Assembly (NCBI RefSeq): GCF_019039215.1
Contig: NZ_JAHNZZ010000001.1
Coordinates: 2,934,407 to 2,998,406 of the forward strand
From: Bacillus sp. FJAT-29790
GTDB lineage: Bacteria > Bacillota > Bacilli > Bacillales > Cytobacillaceae
DNA length: 64,000 nucleotides
Reading direction: 5' to 3'
Made by a program: the position numbers and the translations under genes. The notes under the pieces are model-generated. The model ran no database searches. It was not told where the DNA came from and saw nothing but the letters and a program-made list of their open reading frames with translations. This document shows positions 8,449-18,319 of the stretch, piece after piece; position 1 is the first letter of the stretch, and each line of letters starts with the position of its first letter.

Positions 8449-9855
8449 TTACTTTTTTGGAAGATGGATCGTAAATTTCGTTCCCCTCCCCTTTTCACTG
8501 CTAACCTCAATTCTTCCATTGTGTAATTGGACTAGCTGTTTTACAATTGATAATCCAATCCCAAATTCTCCGAATGAGTGTCCCGTCCTCGAAAGGTCTG
8601 CTTTGTAGAATCTATGCCAGATGGACTCTAATTCTTCTGGATCGATTCCAATTCCGGTATCTTCTATTTCAATAATCGTTCCAGTGTCCTCTTCTAATCC
8701 ACTTAACTTAATTCGACCACTTTCTGTAAATTGGTTACTATTTTTCACAATGTTAACCAAAATTTGAATGAGTCGGTCGTAGTCGGCAAAGACGGATAAT
8801 TGCTCATGACACTCAATAATAATCTGATTCTTTTTCTCTCTAGCCTGAATGAAAAGCTGTTCTTTCACAACTTCAAGCGCTTCGTTCAAATTGACGTCCA
8901 TTTTATTCAATTTCAGCTGATTCGATCGAATCTTTTCATAATCAAGATTTTCATTCACGAGCCGAATTAATCGCTTTGCTTCCCGATCAATTAAAACCAT
9001 CCCTTTTTCGATACCCTCTTTAGGAATTAATTGATCCTTGATTCCTTCGGCCAGACCGCTAATCGTTGTTAATGGTGTACGCATTTCATGGGAAACGTCG
9101 GCGATAAATTTCCTCCGCCTGTTTTCCAGCCGTTCAATTTCTTGATTGGATTCCTTTAACTTTGCCGCCATCCCATTGAAATCCTTTGCAAGCTGGCCAA
9201 TTTCGTCCATATAAGTATCTGGCACATGGACATCATAATTTCCGGCAGAGATCATCGAAGTCGCATGACGGATGTCCTTAATCCGTTTGACTAGATTTTT
9301 TGAGAACAGTAAGCTTATTAAAATCGAAGCTGATAATGAAATAACGATCGTATACAATAAGAATTTATTAATCCGGCTTATCATTTCCATCGCTCCGGTA
9401 ATTGGTGACAGCAGTAAAACCCCTCCTGCCAGCCGTTCTCCATGCATTAATGGTAGGGCAACAAGCGTTACTTCCTGACCAAATCTTTTAATATCATGTT
9501 TCACAGACACCATATTTCCAGTGGAAATCTTTTCCCACTCTGCCTTTGTCAGCTGGATCAAAGGTGAGCTTTGCAGTTGCGGATAGATTACTTTTCCATC
9601 ATGGTTAAAAAGAATATATTTAATATGCCTTGCGTCAAGCAGTTGGCTATACTCTGATAAAAAGCGTTCATCTCCTTCAAGGCGAATCGTCAAGTCCGTT
9701 AATATTTGCTCCCCGAAAGAATCCAATTCCTCGACTTTATTTTGAAAAATATAATTTTCAACAAATTGTGAAAAAGATAGACTTAAAATTAACAAAGCGA
9801 GAATCAGAATGCTAATATGGCTAAAGAGCAGCTGGTAAAAGAATTTAACCTTCAT
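8449..9855 (-). CDS. Membrane sensor histidine kinase
   Basis: Kinase of 468 residues: TM helix at about 6-27, an extracellular sensor segment of ~130 residues, a second TM at about 170-190, HAMP, HisKA (FIADVSHEMRTPLTTISG, phospho-His near residue 256) and HATPase (NIVKNSNQF, EDTGIGID, FGIGLSIVKQL). Overlaps the upstream response regulator gene by 11 bp (ATG 9,855), so the pair is co-translated. The divergent secreted protein at 10,725 is a possible target or sensor partner; this is inference. Confidence 0.93.
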   Translation of the reverse strand: MKVKFFYQLLFSHISILILALLILSLSFSQFVENYIFQNKVEELDSFGEQILTDLTIRLEGDERFLSEYSQLLDARHIKYILFNHDGKVIYPQLQSSPLIQLTKAEWEKISTGNMVSVKHDIKRFGQEVTLVALPLMHGERLAGGVLLLSPITGAMEMISRINKFLLYTIVISLSASILISLLFSKNLVKRIKDIRHATSMISAGNYDVHVPDTYMDEIGQLAKDFNGMAAKLKESNQEIERLENRRRKFIADVSHEMRTPLTTISGLAEGIKDQLIPKEGIEKGMVLIDREAKRLIRLVNENLDYEKIRSNQLKLNKMDVNLNEALEVVKEQLFIQAREKKNQIIIECHEQLSVFADYDRLIQILVNIVKNSNQFTESGRIKLSGLEEDTGTIIEIEDTGIGIDPEELESIWHRFYKADLSRTGHSFGEFGIGLSIVKQLVQLHNGRIEVSSEKGRGTKFTIHLPKK

Positions 9856-10546
9856 TACCAGCCACCATTTCATCAAATTTATAGCCAATTCCCCATACCG
9901 TATGGATCAACGGTTGCTCTGGCGTGCCAATTTTCTTTCTTAATCTTTTAATATGGACATCCACCGTTCGCTCATCACCATAAAACTGATATCCCCACAC
10001 ACGGTCTAAAAGCTGCTCCCGCGAAAAAACCTGCTTCGGATTTTTCACAAAATAATAGAGTAAATCAAATTCCTTCGGTGTTAAATTCGTAAGCGGCTGA
10101 CCATTATAGAACACTTCTCTTGAATCCTTACTAATTCTAAAACATTGACTTGTAACAACATGACTCTCTTCTTTTTCGGTTGCTTCATTTTGATAACGCC
10201 TCGTAACGGCTTTAATTCTTGCCATCAGGGTGAGAGGGCTAAAGGGTTTTGTGACATAATCATCTGCACCCATTTCAAGTCCCAGCACCTGGTCAGATTC
10301 GCTATCCTTAGCCGTTAGCATAATAATCGGCACTTGGCTTAGCTCTCTAATTTTTCGGCAAAGCGATATGCCATCCATAACAGGAAGCATCCAATCAACG
10401 ATAATGACATCCCATTTTTCTTTATTAAACCGATCGAATCCATCCTGCCCATTATGGACAAAAGTTCCTTCGTACCCCTCTTTCATAAAAAACATTTCAA
10501 GCATCGAGCAAACACTTTCATTATCTTCAACAACGAGAATTTTCAT
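9845..10546 (-). CDS. OmpR-family response regulator
   Basis: 233 residues: receiver domain (VVEDNE acidic pocket, phospho-Asp in IIVDWMLP, Lys in DDYVTKPF) and a C-terminal winged helix (RTVDVHIKRLRKKIG). First gene of the operon with the kinase downstream. Of two adjacent ATGs, the second (10,546) is chosen because GGGGAAGG lies 6 nt before it. Confidence 0.94.
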   Translation of the reverse strand: MKILVVEDNESVCSMLEMFFMKEGYEGTFVHNGQDGFDRFNKEKWDVIIVDWMLPVMDGISLCRKIRELSQVPIIMLTAKDSESDQVLGLEMGADDYVTKPFSPLTLMARIKAVTRRYQNEATEKEESHVVTSQCFRISKDSREVFYNGQPLTNLTPKEFDLLYYFVKNPKQVFSREQLLDRVWGYQFYGDERTVDVHIKRLRKKIGTPEQPLIHTVWGIGYKFDEMVAGNEG

Positions 10547-10724
10547 CATGCACCTTCCCCGATTCACTGTCTTCTATATTACATTTAATCGAATTACCTC
10601 TAGTTTTTCAACGAATACCTCTTCACTCCCATATGATAACCAACTTTTACATCATTTGTTTAATATTTTTGGACATGCTAACTACGTAACTTTATTCTAA
10701 ACCAAAAAAGGAGCGTGCAAAACA

Positions 10725-11360
10725 ATGAACAAACAATGGCTAACTGTAACTGCTAGTATCTTAAGTTTCTTGTTAGCAGGGTCAATCTTTATACAGAACC
10801 CTTCAGCAGCTGCAGAAAAAGGCACGGAAATAAATGAGCGTAAAGAACAGCCGCACCATTTCGTTAAAGAAGGGGATTTTGAGCGTCTATTGAAACAAGG
10901 ATATACCAAAAAGGAAATATACAAGGCTGCCCATATTGCCAAATATGCAGAAAAAAAGGTTGACGACGTACTTAAAATCTATAAAGATTACGGATCTTCG
11001 TGGGAAAAGACCACCCAACATTTCGGAGTAGATTTACAAAAAATCAAAAAACACCATCATCATATGGAAAAATATTTGCAGCAACATAAAGGAACAGTTA
11101 TTGAAAATGTTGCCGAATATACTGGAAAAACAAAGAAGGAGATTGACTCCTGGCTGAATGAAGGAATTTCTTTACGATTTATCGTTGGGGGAGCTGCGAT
11201 GGCAAAAGCCAGCAATAAAGACTTAAAAGAAGTAATAAAACTGAAGCAAGCCGGAAAATCTTTTAAACAAATTAAACAAGAACTGAAAATTGATGACGCA
11301 AAAATGCGTGATGAAATGAAAAAGTTAATTAGAAAAATAAAAGAAGACATCAAAGGATAA
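10725..11360 (+). CDS. Secreted helical protein, unknown function
   Basis: 211 residues. An N-terminal signal peptide (TVTASILSFLLAGSIFIQ, likely cut after SAAA) is followed by a basic, purely helical protein. The mature part appears to hold related segments of about 50 residues, each with a helix-turn-helix-like cadence (GYTKKEIYKAAHIAKYAEK... and LRFIVGGAAMAKASNKDLK...KSFKQIKQELKI), suggesting an internal duplication. It is divergent from the two-component operon at 10,546 and may be controlled by it. Good AAAAAGGAG ribosome site. Family not recognised. Confidence 0.75.
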   Translation: MNKQWLTVTASILSFLLAGSIFIQNPSAAAEKGTEINERKEQPHHFVKEGDFERLLKQGYTKKEIYKAAHIAKYAEKKVDDVLKIYKDYGSSWEKTTQHFGVDLQKIKKHHHHMEKYLQQHKGTVIENVAEYTGKTKKEIDSWLNEGISLRFIVGGAAMAKASNKDLKEVIKLKQAGKSFKQIKQELKIDDAKMRDEMKKLIRKIKEDIKG

Positions 11361-11578
11361 TTCCACTCCCATGAAACCACTCTTTCTCTGATTCAGTGAT
11401 TTCACATGTTTTCAACTATAAAGTGAAACTTCACTCAGTGGGGGTTTTACTACCCGTTAATCTGCGATAAACATTCAAGCTATGAGGCATAGTCGTATAG
11501 AGTCGCATTCATTTGATGGAAAAAGCAAAAATCGAGAACAGGGAACTGCTCAATCATTTGAACAGTCCCTCCCTAAAT

Positions 11579-12508
11579 CTAAACAGCTTGATTTTCTTTT
11601 TTTCCGCTAGAAACCGTAATATGCTTCGGTTGATTGGCAATTAATAGTTGGAATTCCCCTTTTGATGTATGAACGATAATAGGTAGTCCGGCACCCTCAT
11701 CGATGGAAATTTTAGCATTTTTTTCAACCTTCTGCGGTTCCATGTCTAGTTCGATTCCCTTATTCGACATATTTACTAAATAGATGCCGTTATGCAGATT
11801 TAAAAATTCACTGACCGAAGCTTGTGCTAATTCATTTGCTTCGGTCAATTCTTCTTCAGCAAAAACAGAAGCAATTTCTAGAAATAACTTTTCATCTACG
11901 GCAATCGCAGTAAATAACGGATTCGCTCCCTTAATCTCTTGAGAAACTAGCCATTCTGTCTGCAAGTTTCCATTTGCTGAGCCCGCTTCCACATATACTT
12001 GATCGTCGATAAATCGGATCATATTTTTCACAAATAAAGAAATATATTGAGCATAGCCTTGTTTTTCAGTTTCCTTTAAATGAAGAAGTCCCTCAACCAT
12101 CGCATCGATATCGCCGCTTTTAATTGCTTCAAACTTTTCATCTGACAAACTATATAATTTTTTGTAATTTGTTAAGGCATTGGAAAACGCTTCAATCGTC
12201 ATATAATTTTGATCGACGATTGCTTGAGCTAACAATAAGTGGTTTTTCTTTTGGGAAGATAGCATCATATCTACTTGATCGTTCGACAAGTATCCTAGCT
12301 CAGTCGCTATTTCTCCAAATCGTTTATCATGAATTCTCTGTCTCTCATGAATTTCTTCCACCTGATCAGTTGTCAGCAAACCTTCATCCACCGCAAGAAC
12401 GCCGAACTTCACATGCGTTGTTTTTTGAAGCTCCAGGGCATGATTTAGCTGGACGGAAGTAATCAGCCCATTGTTTAATAAATAATGGCCGAAATATTGA
12501 CTAAACAT
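11579..12508 (-). CDS. CheX-like protein with N-terminal helical repeats
   Basis: 309 residues. The first ~115 contain three short repeats of the type LL..GLIT..QLN.AL..Q (also LLTTDQVEEIHERQ and LSNDQVDMMLSSQ), like the N-terminal helical modules of GspE/PilB-type proteins. The C-terminal ~150 residues resemble a CheX-type phosphatase/adaptor fold (weak). It overlaps the CheY-like gene by 8 bp, so the pair likely forms one signalling unit. ATG 12,508 is chosen; the upstream frame extension overlaps the neighbour further. Confidence 0.65.
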   Translation of the reverse strand: MFSQYFGHYLLNNGLITSVQLNHALELQKTTHVKFGVLAVDEGLLTTDQVEEIHERQRIHDKRFGEIATELGYLSNDQVDMMLSSQKKNHLLLAQAIVDQNYMTIEAFSNALTNYKKLYSLSDEKFEAIKSGDIDAMVEGLLHLKETEKQGYAQYISLFVKNMIRFIDDQVYVEAGSANGNLQTEWLVSQEIKGANPLFTAIAVDEKLFLEIASVFAEEELTEANELAQASVSEFLNLHNGIYLVNMSNKGIELDMEPQKVEKNAKISIDEGAGLPIIVHTSKGEFQLLIANQPKHITVSSGKKENQAV

Positions 12509-12890
12509 GCGCACTTTCCCCCTCATTGATCATTTTCTCAATGATGGATGTGACGGATTCAAGCGTGACCGGTTTTTGAATAAAATCATATGCCCCTAGA
12601 TCAAGCGCTTTTTTCAAATGGGACTGAGTACCTGCTGAGGAAGCCATGACCACTTTAATCTTCGGATTCTCACTTTTTATTTCTTCTAATGCTTCGATTC
12701 CATCTTTCCCTGGCATAACAATATCCATAAAAACAAGGTCCGGTTTAAAAGTACGAGCCTTCTCAACTGCTGCCACACCATTTTCCGCTTCCTCTATCTC
12801 CTTCATTTGACAAACTTCTAATATATCTCTCAGCTTTTTCCTGATTAATACAGAGTCATCACAAATTAATACTCTCAATTGTTTTTGCAC
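12501..12890 (-). CDS. CheY-like single-domain response regulator
   Basis: 129 residues, receiver domain only: LICDDS acidic pair, phospho-Asp in DLVFMDIVMPGKDG, Thr/Ser in VVMASSAG, Lys in YDFIQKP. No output domain, so it acts through a partner, probably the CheX-like protein encoded directly downstream. GTG 12,890 follows AGGAG at 9 nt; TTG 12,896 is the alternative. Confidence 0.9.
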   Translation of the reverse strand: MQKQLRVLICDDSVLIRKKLRDILEVCQMKEIEEAENGVAAVEKARTFKPDLVFMDIVMPGKDGIEALEEIKSENPKIKVVMASSAGTQSHLKKALDLGAYDFIQKPVTLESVTSIIEKMINEGESAHV

Positions 12891-13136
12891 AATCAACCAC
12901 TCCTAACTTATAATACCTTATAGGTTAAAAGTTCTACATTTTAGTATTTAATTCCTTCCATAAACGTAATTTTATTGTTTTTCCGCTAATTTAGACGGTG
13001 TTAATTTGGATAAATTTCTGCATTTTCTCTCCATCAAACCAAAAAATGTTATAATAATATGGTTATACGCTGTCTTAGTTGGGATAAAGCATATCCTGAA
13101 TCGAAGCATCCAACTAATCAATAGAGGTGAAAGCGC

Positions 13137-14042
13137 ATGAGTCAATTACCAGTAGAAACGGCTACAACTGCTGTACCAGTGCCCTTTCATAAGGGTTTAT
13201 CGAAAGCTAGACTAGCTAGAAGAGTATTCTTTATCGTGATCGGTGCAATTTTAGCTGGTGTAGGCATTGAAGAATTTTTGGTTCCAAATAATATATTGGA
13301 CGGTGGGATCACCGGTGTTTCCATTATCTTATCTCATTTTACCAACTTAAAACTTGGTTTATTTATCTTCATTTTGAATATCCCCTTTTTCTACATCGGT
13401 TATAAACAGATAGGCAAAACCTTCGCCCTCTCTACCTTATTGGGAATTGCTGTCTTTTCTATTACGACCGTCTTATTGCACGAAGTTCCAGTTTTCACTG
13501 AAGATTTGCTTTTAGCTACCGTGTTTGGAGGCGTTGTTTTAGGAGCAGGGGTCGGGATCGTCATCCGTTATGGCGGTTCCCTCGATGGAACGGAAATATT
13601 GGCCATTATCGTCGATAAGAAGCTGCCCTTCTCAGTAGGAGAAATCATTATGTTTTTCAATATTTTCATTTTCGGGACTGCCGGTTTTGTGTTCAGCTGG
13701 AATCGAGCGATGTACTCATTCCTTGCTTATTTTATCGCTTTTAAAACGATTGATATCGTAATTCAAGGGCTTGATGAATCAAAATCTGCTTGGATTATCA
13801 GCGAGCAGCATCGGATCATTGGCGATGCTATCCTAGCAAGACTTGGCCGTGGAGTTACTTATTTAAATGGGGAAGGCGCCTACACAGGGGACGATAAAAA
13901 AGTTATTTTTTGTGTAATTAACCGTCTAGAAGAGGCGAAATTGAAAGCAATCGTGGAGGAGCTTGATCCTAATGCTTTTTTAGCTGTCGCTAATATTTCA
14001 GAAGTCAGGGGCGGACGATTTAAGAAGAAAGCTATCCATTAA
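13137..14042 (+). CDS. YitT-family membrane protein
   Basis: 301 residues: five or six hydrophobic helices with the signature VPNNILDGGITGVSIIL and GGSLDGTEILAI, then a soluble DUF2179 domain (about 215-295). Members in Bacillus include YitT, YvjA and YpjC; their function is unknown, although transport has been suggested. Stands alone, with AGAGGTGAAAGCGC before ATG and its own terminator. Confidence 0.9.
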   Translation: MSQLPVETATTAVPVPFHKGLSKARLARRVFFIVIGAILAGVGIEEFLVPNNILDGGITGVSIILSHFTNLKLGLFIFILNIPFFYIGYKQIGKTFALSTLLGIAVFSITTVLLHEVPVFTEDLLLATVFGGVVLGAGVGIVIRYGGSLDGTEILAIIVDKKLPFSVGEIIMFFNIFIFGTAGFVFSWNRAMYSFLAYFIAFKTIDIVIQGLDESKSAWIISEQHRIIGDAILARLGRGVTYLNGEGAYTGDDKKVIFCVINRLEEAKLKAIVEELDPNAFLAVANISEVRGGRFKKKAIH

Positions 14043-14053
14043 TATTTTTATTG

Positions 14054-14084
14054 AAAAAGTCATTTAAAGGGAATGGCTTTTTTT
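14054..14084 (+). terminator. Terminator after the YitT-family gene
   Basis: AAAAAGTCATT/AATGGCTTTTTTT hairpin with 7-nt loop. Confidence 0.88.
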
Positions 14085-14196
14085 GTTGGTCATTAGCTTT
14101 AAATTAGGATTCCCCCCAAATGGAGGGTTTTGTATTTTTTGGCAAGTTTGAGAGATAATAACTCATTATTACAATAAACTGGTCGGGGGGATTTCA

Positions 14197-15756
14197 TTGT
14201 CCTTTTTTAAAAAATCAAAGCTACCTATGGAACCAACAGCTGTTAATAAGGAACAACATAATAAGAAACAACCCATGTCCAGTGATTTGCATGTCAATAT
14301 GAACCTCATGAAAGATGCATTTTCTTATCCCGAAAATACGGCATTAAAATTTCGGGATGTGTTTCTTCCCGTTTTCAATAAAAAGGCCTCGATTTTATTT
14401 GTCGAGGGAACGGTCGACACAAATCTGATTGATGCACATATCGTTGAGCCATTGCTAAAAAAGTCCATCATTCTACCTAGAAATGATGAAATTGTATCCT
14501 TACTAATAAGAAGTGTTTTAACAACTTCTAACGCCAAAAGTATTTCAACCTTTCAAGATGCGATTGAAGATTTAGTGAACGGAAATACCATTATCCTGTT
14601 AGAAGACGAGTCACAAGCCATTTCAGTCGAAACAATCGGTTTCGAAAGCCGGTCCGTTGCGGTATCGACAATTGAAACGGTTATTAAGGGGCCTAAGGCA
14701 GCTTTCATCGAGTCGGCCGCTGTAAACCGATCCCTCATTCGAAAGCAAATTAAAGATTCAAACTTAATGTGTGAGATGGTTTCTGTCGGCAAAAATGCGC
14801 CTCAACAAGTTTCAGTCATGTATATCAAGGAGATTGCTGATTCTGAACTCATTAAGAATGTTAAAAAAAGGCTTACTGATATAGATAGAGATACCATTCT
14901 TGAAATTTCCATTGTAGAGCAATATATAGAAGATCGGCCATACTCATTATTTCCTTCAACCTTAACAACAGAACGGCCAGATCGGGCGTCTTCCTTTTTA
15001 CTCGAGGGCCATGTTGTTTTATTAATGGAAAATTCACCTGTTGCACTAATTGTGCCGATTACTTTTTGGTCTTTATTTCATACGGTTGAAGATCAATATT
15101 TACGATGGGCATATGGGAACTTTATTCGTATCATTCGTTTAATCGCCCTTTTTATTGCCATACTTATGCCAGCTCTATATGTTGCAGTGACAACTTATCA
15201 TGCGGAAATGCTGCCAACTGATCTGATGCTGGCAATTAGTTCTACAAGAGAAATACTTCCTTTTCCCGCCATTATTGAAATCTTTTTTATGGCAATCACA
15301 TTTGAAATATTAAGAGAAGCAGGCATTCGAATACCAACTGCACTTGGTCCAACGATTGGCATTGTTGGTGCCCTTATTCTCGGTCAGGCTGCCGTTGATG
15401 CTAATATCGTCAGCCCCATTCTCGTTATCGTTATCGCGATTACCGGTTTAGCTTCGTTCACCATTCCAGATGTCGGTTTTAATATCGCCATTCGAATGTT
15501 AGAGTTTATATTTCTTTTAGCTGGCAATTTCATGGGAATATTCGGGGTTTCATTATGCTTGACATGGGTAATTGCTTACATGGTTTCCATTAAATCTTTT
15601 GGTGTTCCCTTTTTTGCACCTTTATCACCCCATTTGCCATCTTCCAAAGATTTACTCATTACACCACCAGTTTGGAAACAGTGGCTGCGTCCTTATACTA
15701 CGTCTCCACAGAAAAAGATAAGGGGCAATAAACCGGAAGGAGGACCCGACAAATGA
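14197..15756 (+). CDS. gerAA: Spore germinant receptor subunit A (GerA family)
   Basis: 519 residues. A large hydrophilic N-terminal domain (to ~290) is followed by about five membrane helices and a basic tail, the usual GerAA/GerKA plan. Recognisable family segments are ILFVEGTVDTNLIDAHIVEP, HVVLLMENSPVALIVP, and ISSTREILPFPAIIEI in the membrane part. It forms a germinant receptor in the spore inner membrane with subunits B and C. TTG start behind GGGGGGA. It shares ATGA with the B gene. The symbol denotes the family; the exact receptor type (gerA, gerK or other) cannot be told. Confidence 0.93.
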   Translation: MSFFKKSKLPMEPTAVNKEQHNKKQPMSSDLHVNMNLMKDAFSYPENTALKFRDVFLPVFNKKASILFVEGTVDTNLIDAHIVEPLLKKSIILPRNDEIVSLLIRSVLTTSNAKSISTFQDAIEDLVNGNTIILLEDESQAISVETIGFESRSVAVSTIETVIKGPKAAFIESAAVNRSLIRKQIKDSNLMCEMVSVGKNAPQQVSVMYIKEIADSELIKNVKKRLTDIDRDTILEISIVEQYIEDRPYSLFPSTLTTERPDRASSFLLEGHVVLLMENSPVALIVPITFWSLFHTVEDQYLRWAYGNFIRIIRLIALFIAILMPALYVAVTTYHAEMLPTDLMLAISSTREILPFPAIIEIFFMAITFEILREAGIRIPTALGPTIGIVGALILGQAAVDANIVSPILVIVIAITGLASFTIPDVGFNIAIRMLEFIFLLAGNFMGIFGVSLCLTWVIAYMVSIKSFGVPFFAPLSPHLPSSKDLLITPPVWKQWLRPYTTSPQKKIRGNKPEGGPDK

Positions 15757-16850
15757 TTAAAGTGTCAGATGGAAAAGTGGGAACAAGAGAGTTTATCTCA
15801 ATCGTTCTCCTTTCAACTGGAATTAAACTCTCGGACACATCACCAAACCTACTCTTTACTGATGGGAAAAATGCAGCATGGACGATACCCTTTTTATCCT
15901 TTGTGATTCTAATCGTTCCATTTTTTATTCTAATCTCTCTGCTAAAAAAACATGAAATAGGTTTAATGGATCTATTATCTAAGCTTATGGGGAAAATTGT
16001 TGGCGGCATCATTGGATTTTGCTTATTTTTCATTATGTTTAACTCAACAGTCATCAACAGCCGCGGATATGTCGACATTGTGAATACGATGTTTTACCCG
16101 AAAACACCGGTACCTGCGCTTCTTCTCATGCTTTTGGCGACGAGTTACTTCGTTTCTAAGCGCGGATTAGAGATGATTGGCCGCACTGCTTGGATCGTCA
16201 TTCCAACCATATTGTTTAGTCAGCTTCTTCTCATAGCTTTTGTTTGGAAGGATATCGATTGGATGCATTTATTTCCAATCGGTGGCCCAGGACTCAAACA
16301 CATCATGAAAGAAAGCATCACCCATAGTTCGATTTTCGGAGATATCATCCTTCTTGCGGCCTTTTATCCATTCGTACGCACATTTAAGGATTTTCGGTTG
16401 GCTTCCCTTTTAGGATTTGGAATTTCGTGTCTGCAGATTGCTCTGTTTGTCGCAATATATGTGATGGTGTTTGATTATCCAGAAATTATTAATATGGCTT
16501 TCCCTTTTCAGCAATTAACAAGGATGGCCTCAATTGGGGAAACCCTCACACATATTGAAGCGTTATTTCTAGGCTTATGGTTAATTTCCTCTGTCATTCA
16601 TTTTGCGATATATTTGTATTTGTCTGCATTTTTCTTTGCAGGGGCATTGCGTATAAAAGAGTTTGAACTGCTACTATTACCGCTTGCTGGATTAGCCTTT
16701 TTTTTAGGCTTGGTGCCGGAGAATATATTCCAACTTAATCAGTATCGAGAATTTTTTTTAATTATCATCACTAGTATGCTCATTTTCCTGCCCGTCTTTT
16801 TATGGATAGCAGATCGCTGGAAGGGGCGTCGGAAAGATGAAAGCGTGTAA
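15753..16850 (+). CDS. gerAB: Spore germinant receptor subunit B
   Basis: 365 residues with about ten membrane helices, of the GerAB family (APC-type transporter fold) that binds the germinant. It starts KVSDGKVGTREFISIVLLSTGIKLSDTSP and ends with a short basic tail. The start overlaps the A gene by 4 bp, and the stop overlaps the C gene start by 14 bp. Confidence 0.92.
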   Translation: MIKVSDGKVGTREFISIVLLSTGIKLSDTSPNLLFTDGKNAAWTIPFLSFVILIVPFFILISLLKKHEIGLMDLLSKLMGKIVGGIIGFCLFFIMFNSTVINSRGYVDIVNTMFYPKTPVPALLLMLLATSYFVSKRGLEMIGRTAWIVIPTILFSQLLLIAFVWKDIDWMHLFPIGGPGLKHIMKESITHSSIFGDIILLAAFYPFVRTFKDFRLASLLGFGISCLQIALFVAIYVMVFDYPEIINMAFPFQQLTRMASIGETLTHIEALFLGLWLISSVIHFAIYLYLSAFFFAGALRIKEFELLLLPLAGLAFFLGLVPENIFQLNQYREFFLIIITSMLIFLPVFLWIADRWKGRRKDESV

Positions 16851-18054
16851 AATCTTATTGTCGATTTTCATCCCCCTTTTTCTTACCGGCTGCTGGGATC
16901 AACTGGAGTTAGAAGATCACGCTTACGTCGTTGTTATGGGGCTTGATATATCCGATGATCAGGTGATTAATGTCACATTTCAAATTGCAAACCCGCAGGT
17001 CGGATCAACCGAACGAGGGGCAGCACAAAACGAACCTCCTAGCGACATTGTTACAATAACAGCTCCAGATATTTTATCTGCAAAAGAATTGGCGAATAGT
17101 ATCATTTCAAGGAAGCTTAGTTTTGCTCATTTACGGACAATTATCATTGCTGAAGAATTGGCAAAGACGAAGTTGTTTCACCATATAATCAGCTCTGCCA
17201 TTATCGACCCTGAATTAAGGCGCGAAACGAATCTGATCGTCAGTAAAGAGCATGCGAAAGACTTTATTGATGCGAATAAGCCGAAATTAGAAACGCGTCC
17301 GCATAAATATTATGCTTTTATGCTGCAAAGATGGAAAGACACTGGATATGTCCCCCTTTCGGATTTAAATCGCTATTTTCAGCGATTGTCCGGTGAGTTA
17401 TTTTTAGCGATTTATGCAACTTCGGAAAAAAATGAGAAACATCGAGAAAATGAGGATAGTTATATTGCAGGACAAGTCCCGCAAAAATCAGGAGATCCGG
17501 TTCAAATGATTGGCTCAGCTGTTTTTAAAAATGGGAAAATGATCGGAACTTTAACTGGGGAAGAGACGAGATTTGCCTTGTTACTTAGACACAAGTCACT
17601 CGTTCATTCGGTCATTGAGTCATTCCCTGATCCTGTTAATGACAAATACCGAATCTCGGTCAGAGTCAAAAATGGCGAAACGAAAGTAAAAGTGAATACG
17701 CAAAAAGTGCCAGCTGAAGTGAAAGTGACTGTTCCAATGAAAGTACAAATTCTTTCTGACCCAAGCTTGGCTGATTACACTCAGGACACAAAGAAACGAG
17801 AACTACTCAAGCAATCGATAAAAGAAACCGTAGAAGCAAAAGCATCCGAATTAATAAAGAAAACACAAAAGGAATTCAAAGGAGAGCCCTTTATATGGTA
17901 TGTAGAAGCAAGACGACATTTTCGAACAGTGCGGGATTATGAAAAATATGATTGGGAGAAAAAATACCAAGAGGCAAAAGTTCAAGTACACTTTGATCTG
18001 TCGTTCGAAAGCTTTGGCGAACATATTAAACCTTCCGTTATTAAGAACCATTGA
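16837..18054 (+). CDS. gerAC: Spore germinant receptor subunit C (lipoprotein)
   Basis: 405-residue lipoprotein: signal peptide with lipobox LTGC (Cys at residue 19), then WDQLELEDHAYVVVMGLD, the conserved GerAC opening. A family-typical C-terminal domain with WYVEARRHFRTVRDYEKYDWE follows. Acts on the outer face of the spore inner membrane with subunits A and B. ATG lies within the end of the B gene. Confidence 0.93.
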   Translation: MKACKILLSIFIPLFLTGCWDQLELEDHAYVVVMGLDISDDQVINVTFQIANPQVGSTERGAAQNEPPSDIVTITAPDILSAKELANSIISRKLSFAHLRTIIIAEELAKTKLFHHIISSAIIDPELRRETNLIVSKEHAKDFIDANKPKLETRPHKYYAFMLQRWKDTGYVPLSDLNRYFQRLSGELFLAIYATSEKNEKHRENEDSYIAGQVPQKSGDPVQMIGSAVFKNGKMIGTLTGEETRFALLLRHKSLVHSVIESFPDPVNDKYRISVRVKNGETKVKVNTQKVPAEVKVTVPMKVQILSDPSLADYTQDTKKRELLKQSIKETVEAKASELIKKTQKEFKGEPFIWYVEARRHFRTVRDYEKYDWEKKYQEAKVQVHFDLSFESFGEHIKPSVIKNH

Positions 18055-18069
18055 AGGGGATGATGTCCA

Positions 18070-18228
18070 TTGACCTTTTTTATAATCGGCCTTTCCCTGT
18101 ATTTAACTTACTACACATTTGGTTTAGCCCTAACCATTTGGAAAGATGGCAACAAATTTGCTGGGATTGTGATTACTTTATTATCAGTATGCTTCCCCAT
18201 CTTAGCCATATTTTTGAAATGGAGTTAG
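18070..18228 (+). CDS. Small membrane protein at the end of the ger operon (D-type)
   Basis: A 52-residue ORF, MTFFIIGLSLYLTYYTFGL...AIFLKWS, with two hydrophobic helices (about 2-22 and 34-50) joined by WKDGNKF. TTG start 15 bp after gerAC, with AAGGGG about 9 nt upstream. Germinant receptor operons of Bacillus often carry such two-helix 'D' genes (gerKD, gerUD), which modulate germination. The size, topology and place fit; sequence identity was not tested. Confidence 0.65.
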   Translation: MTFFIIGLSLYLTYYTFGLALTIWKDGNKFAGIVITLLSVCFPILAIFLKWS

Positions 18229-18319
18229 CCACTTGCTACATAAGGGTATCCACTACCGCTTTCTTTGAATTTCAAATACCCGGAACCATTGCCGCATCTT
18301 GTCTGCTAGGTTCCGGTGC

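Noticed and set aside
11400-11470. Repeat-like GTGAAACTTCACTCAGTGGG segment
   Set aside because: It looks like a dispersed Bacillus repeat, but only one copy is in the window, so it cannot be supported here.
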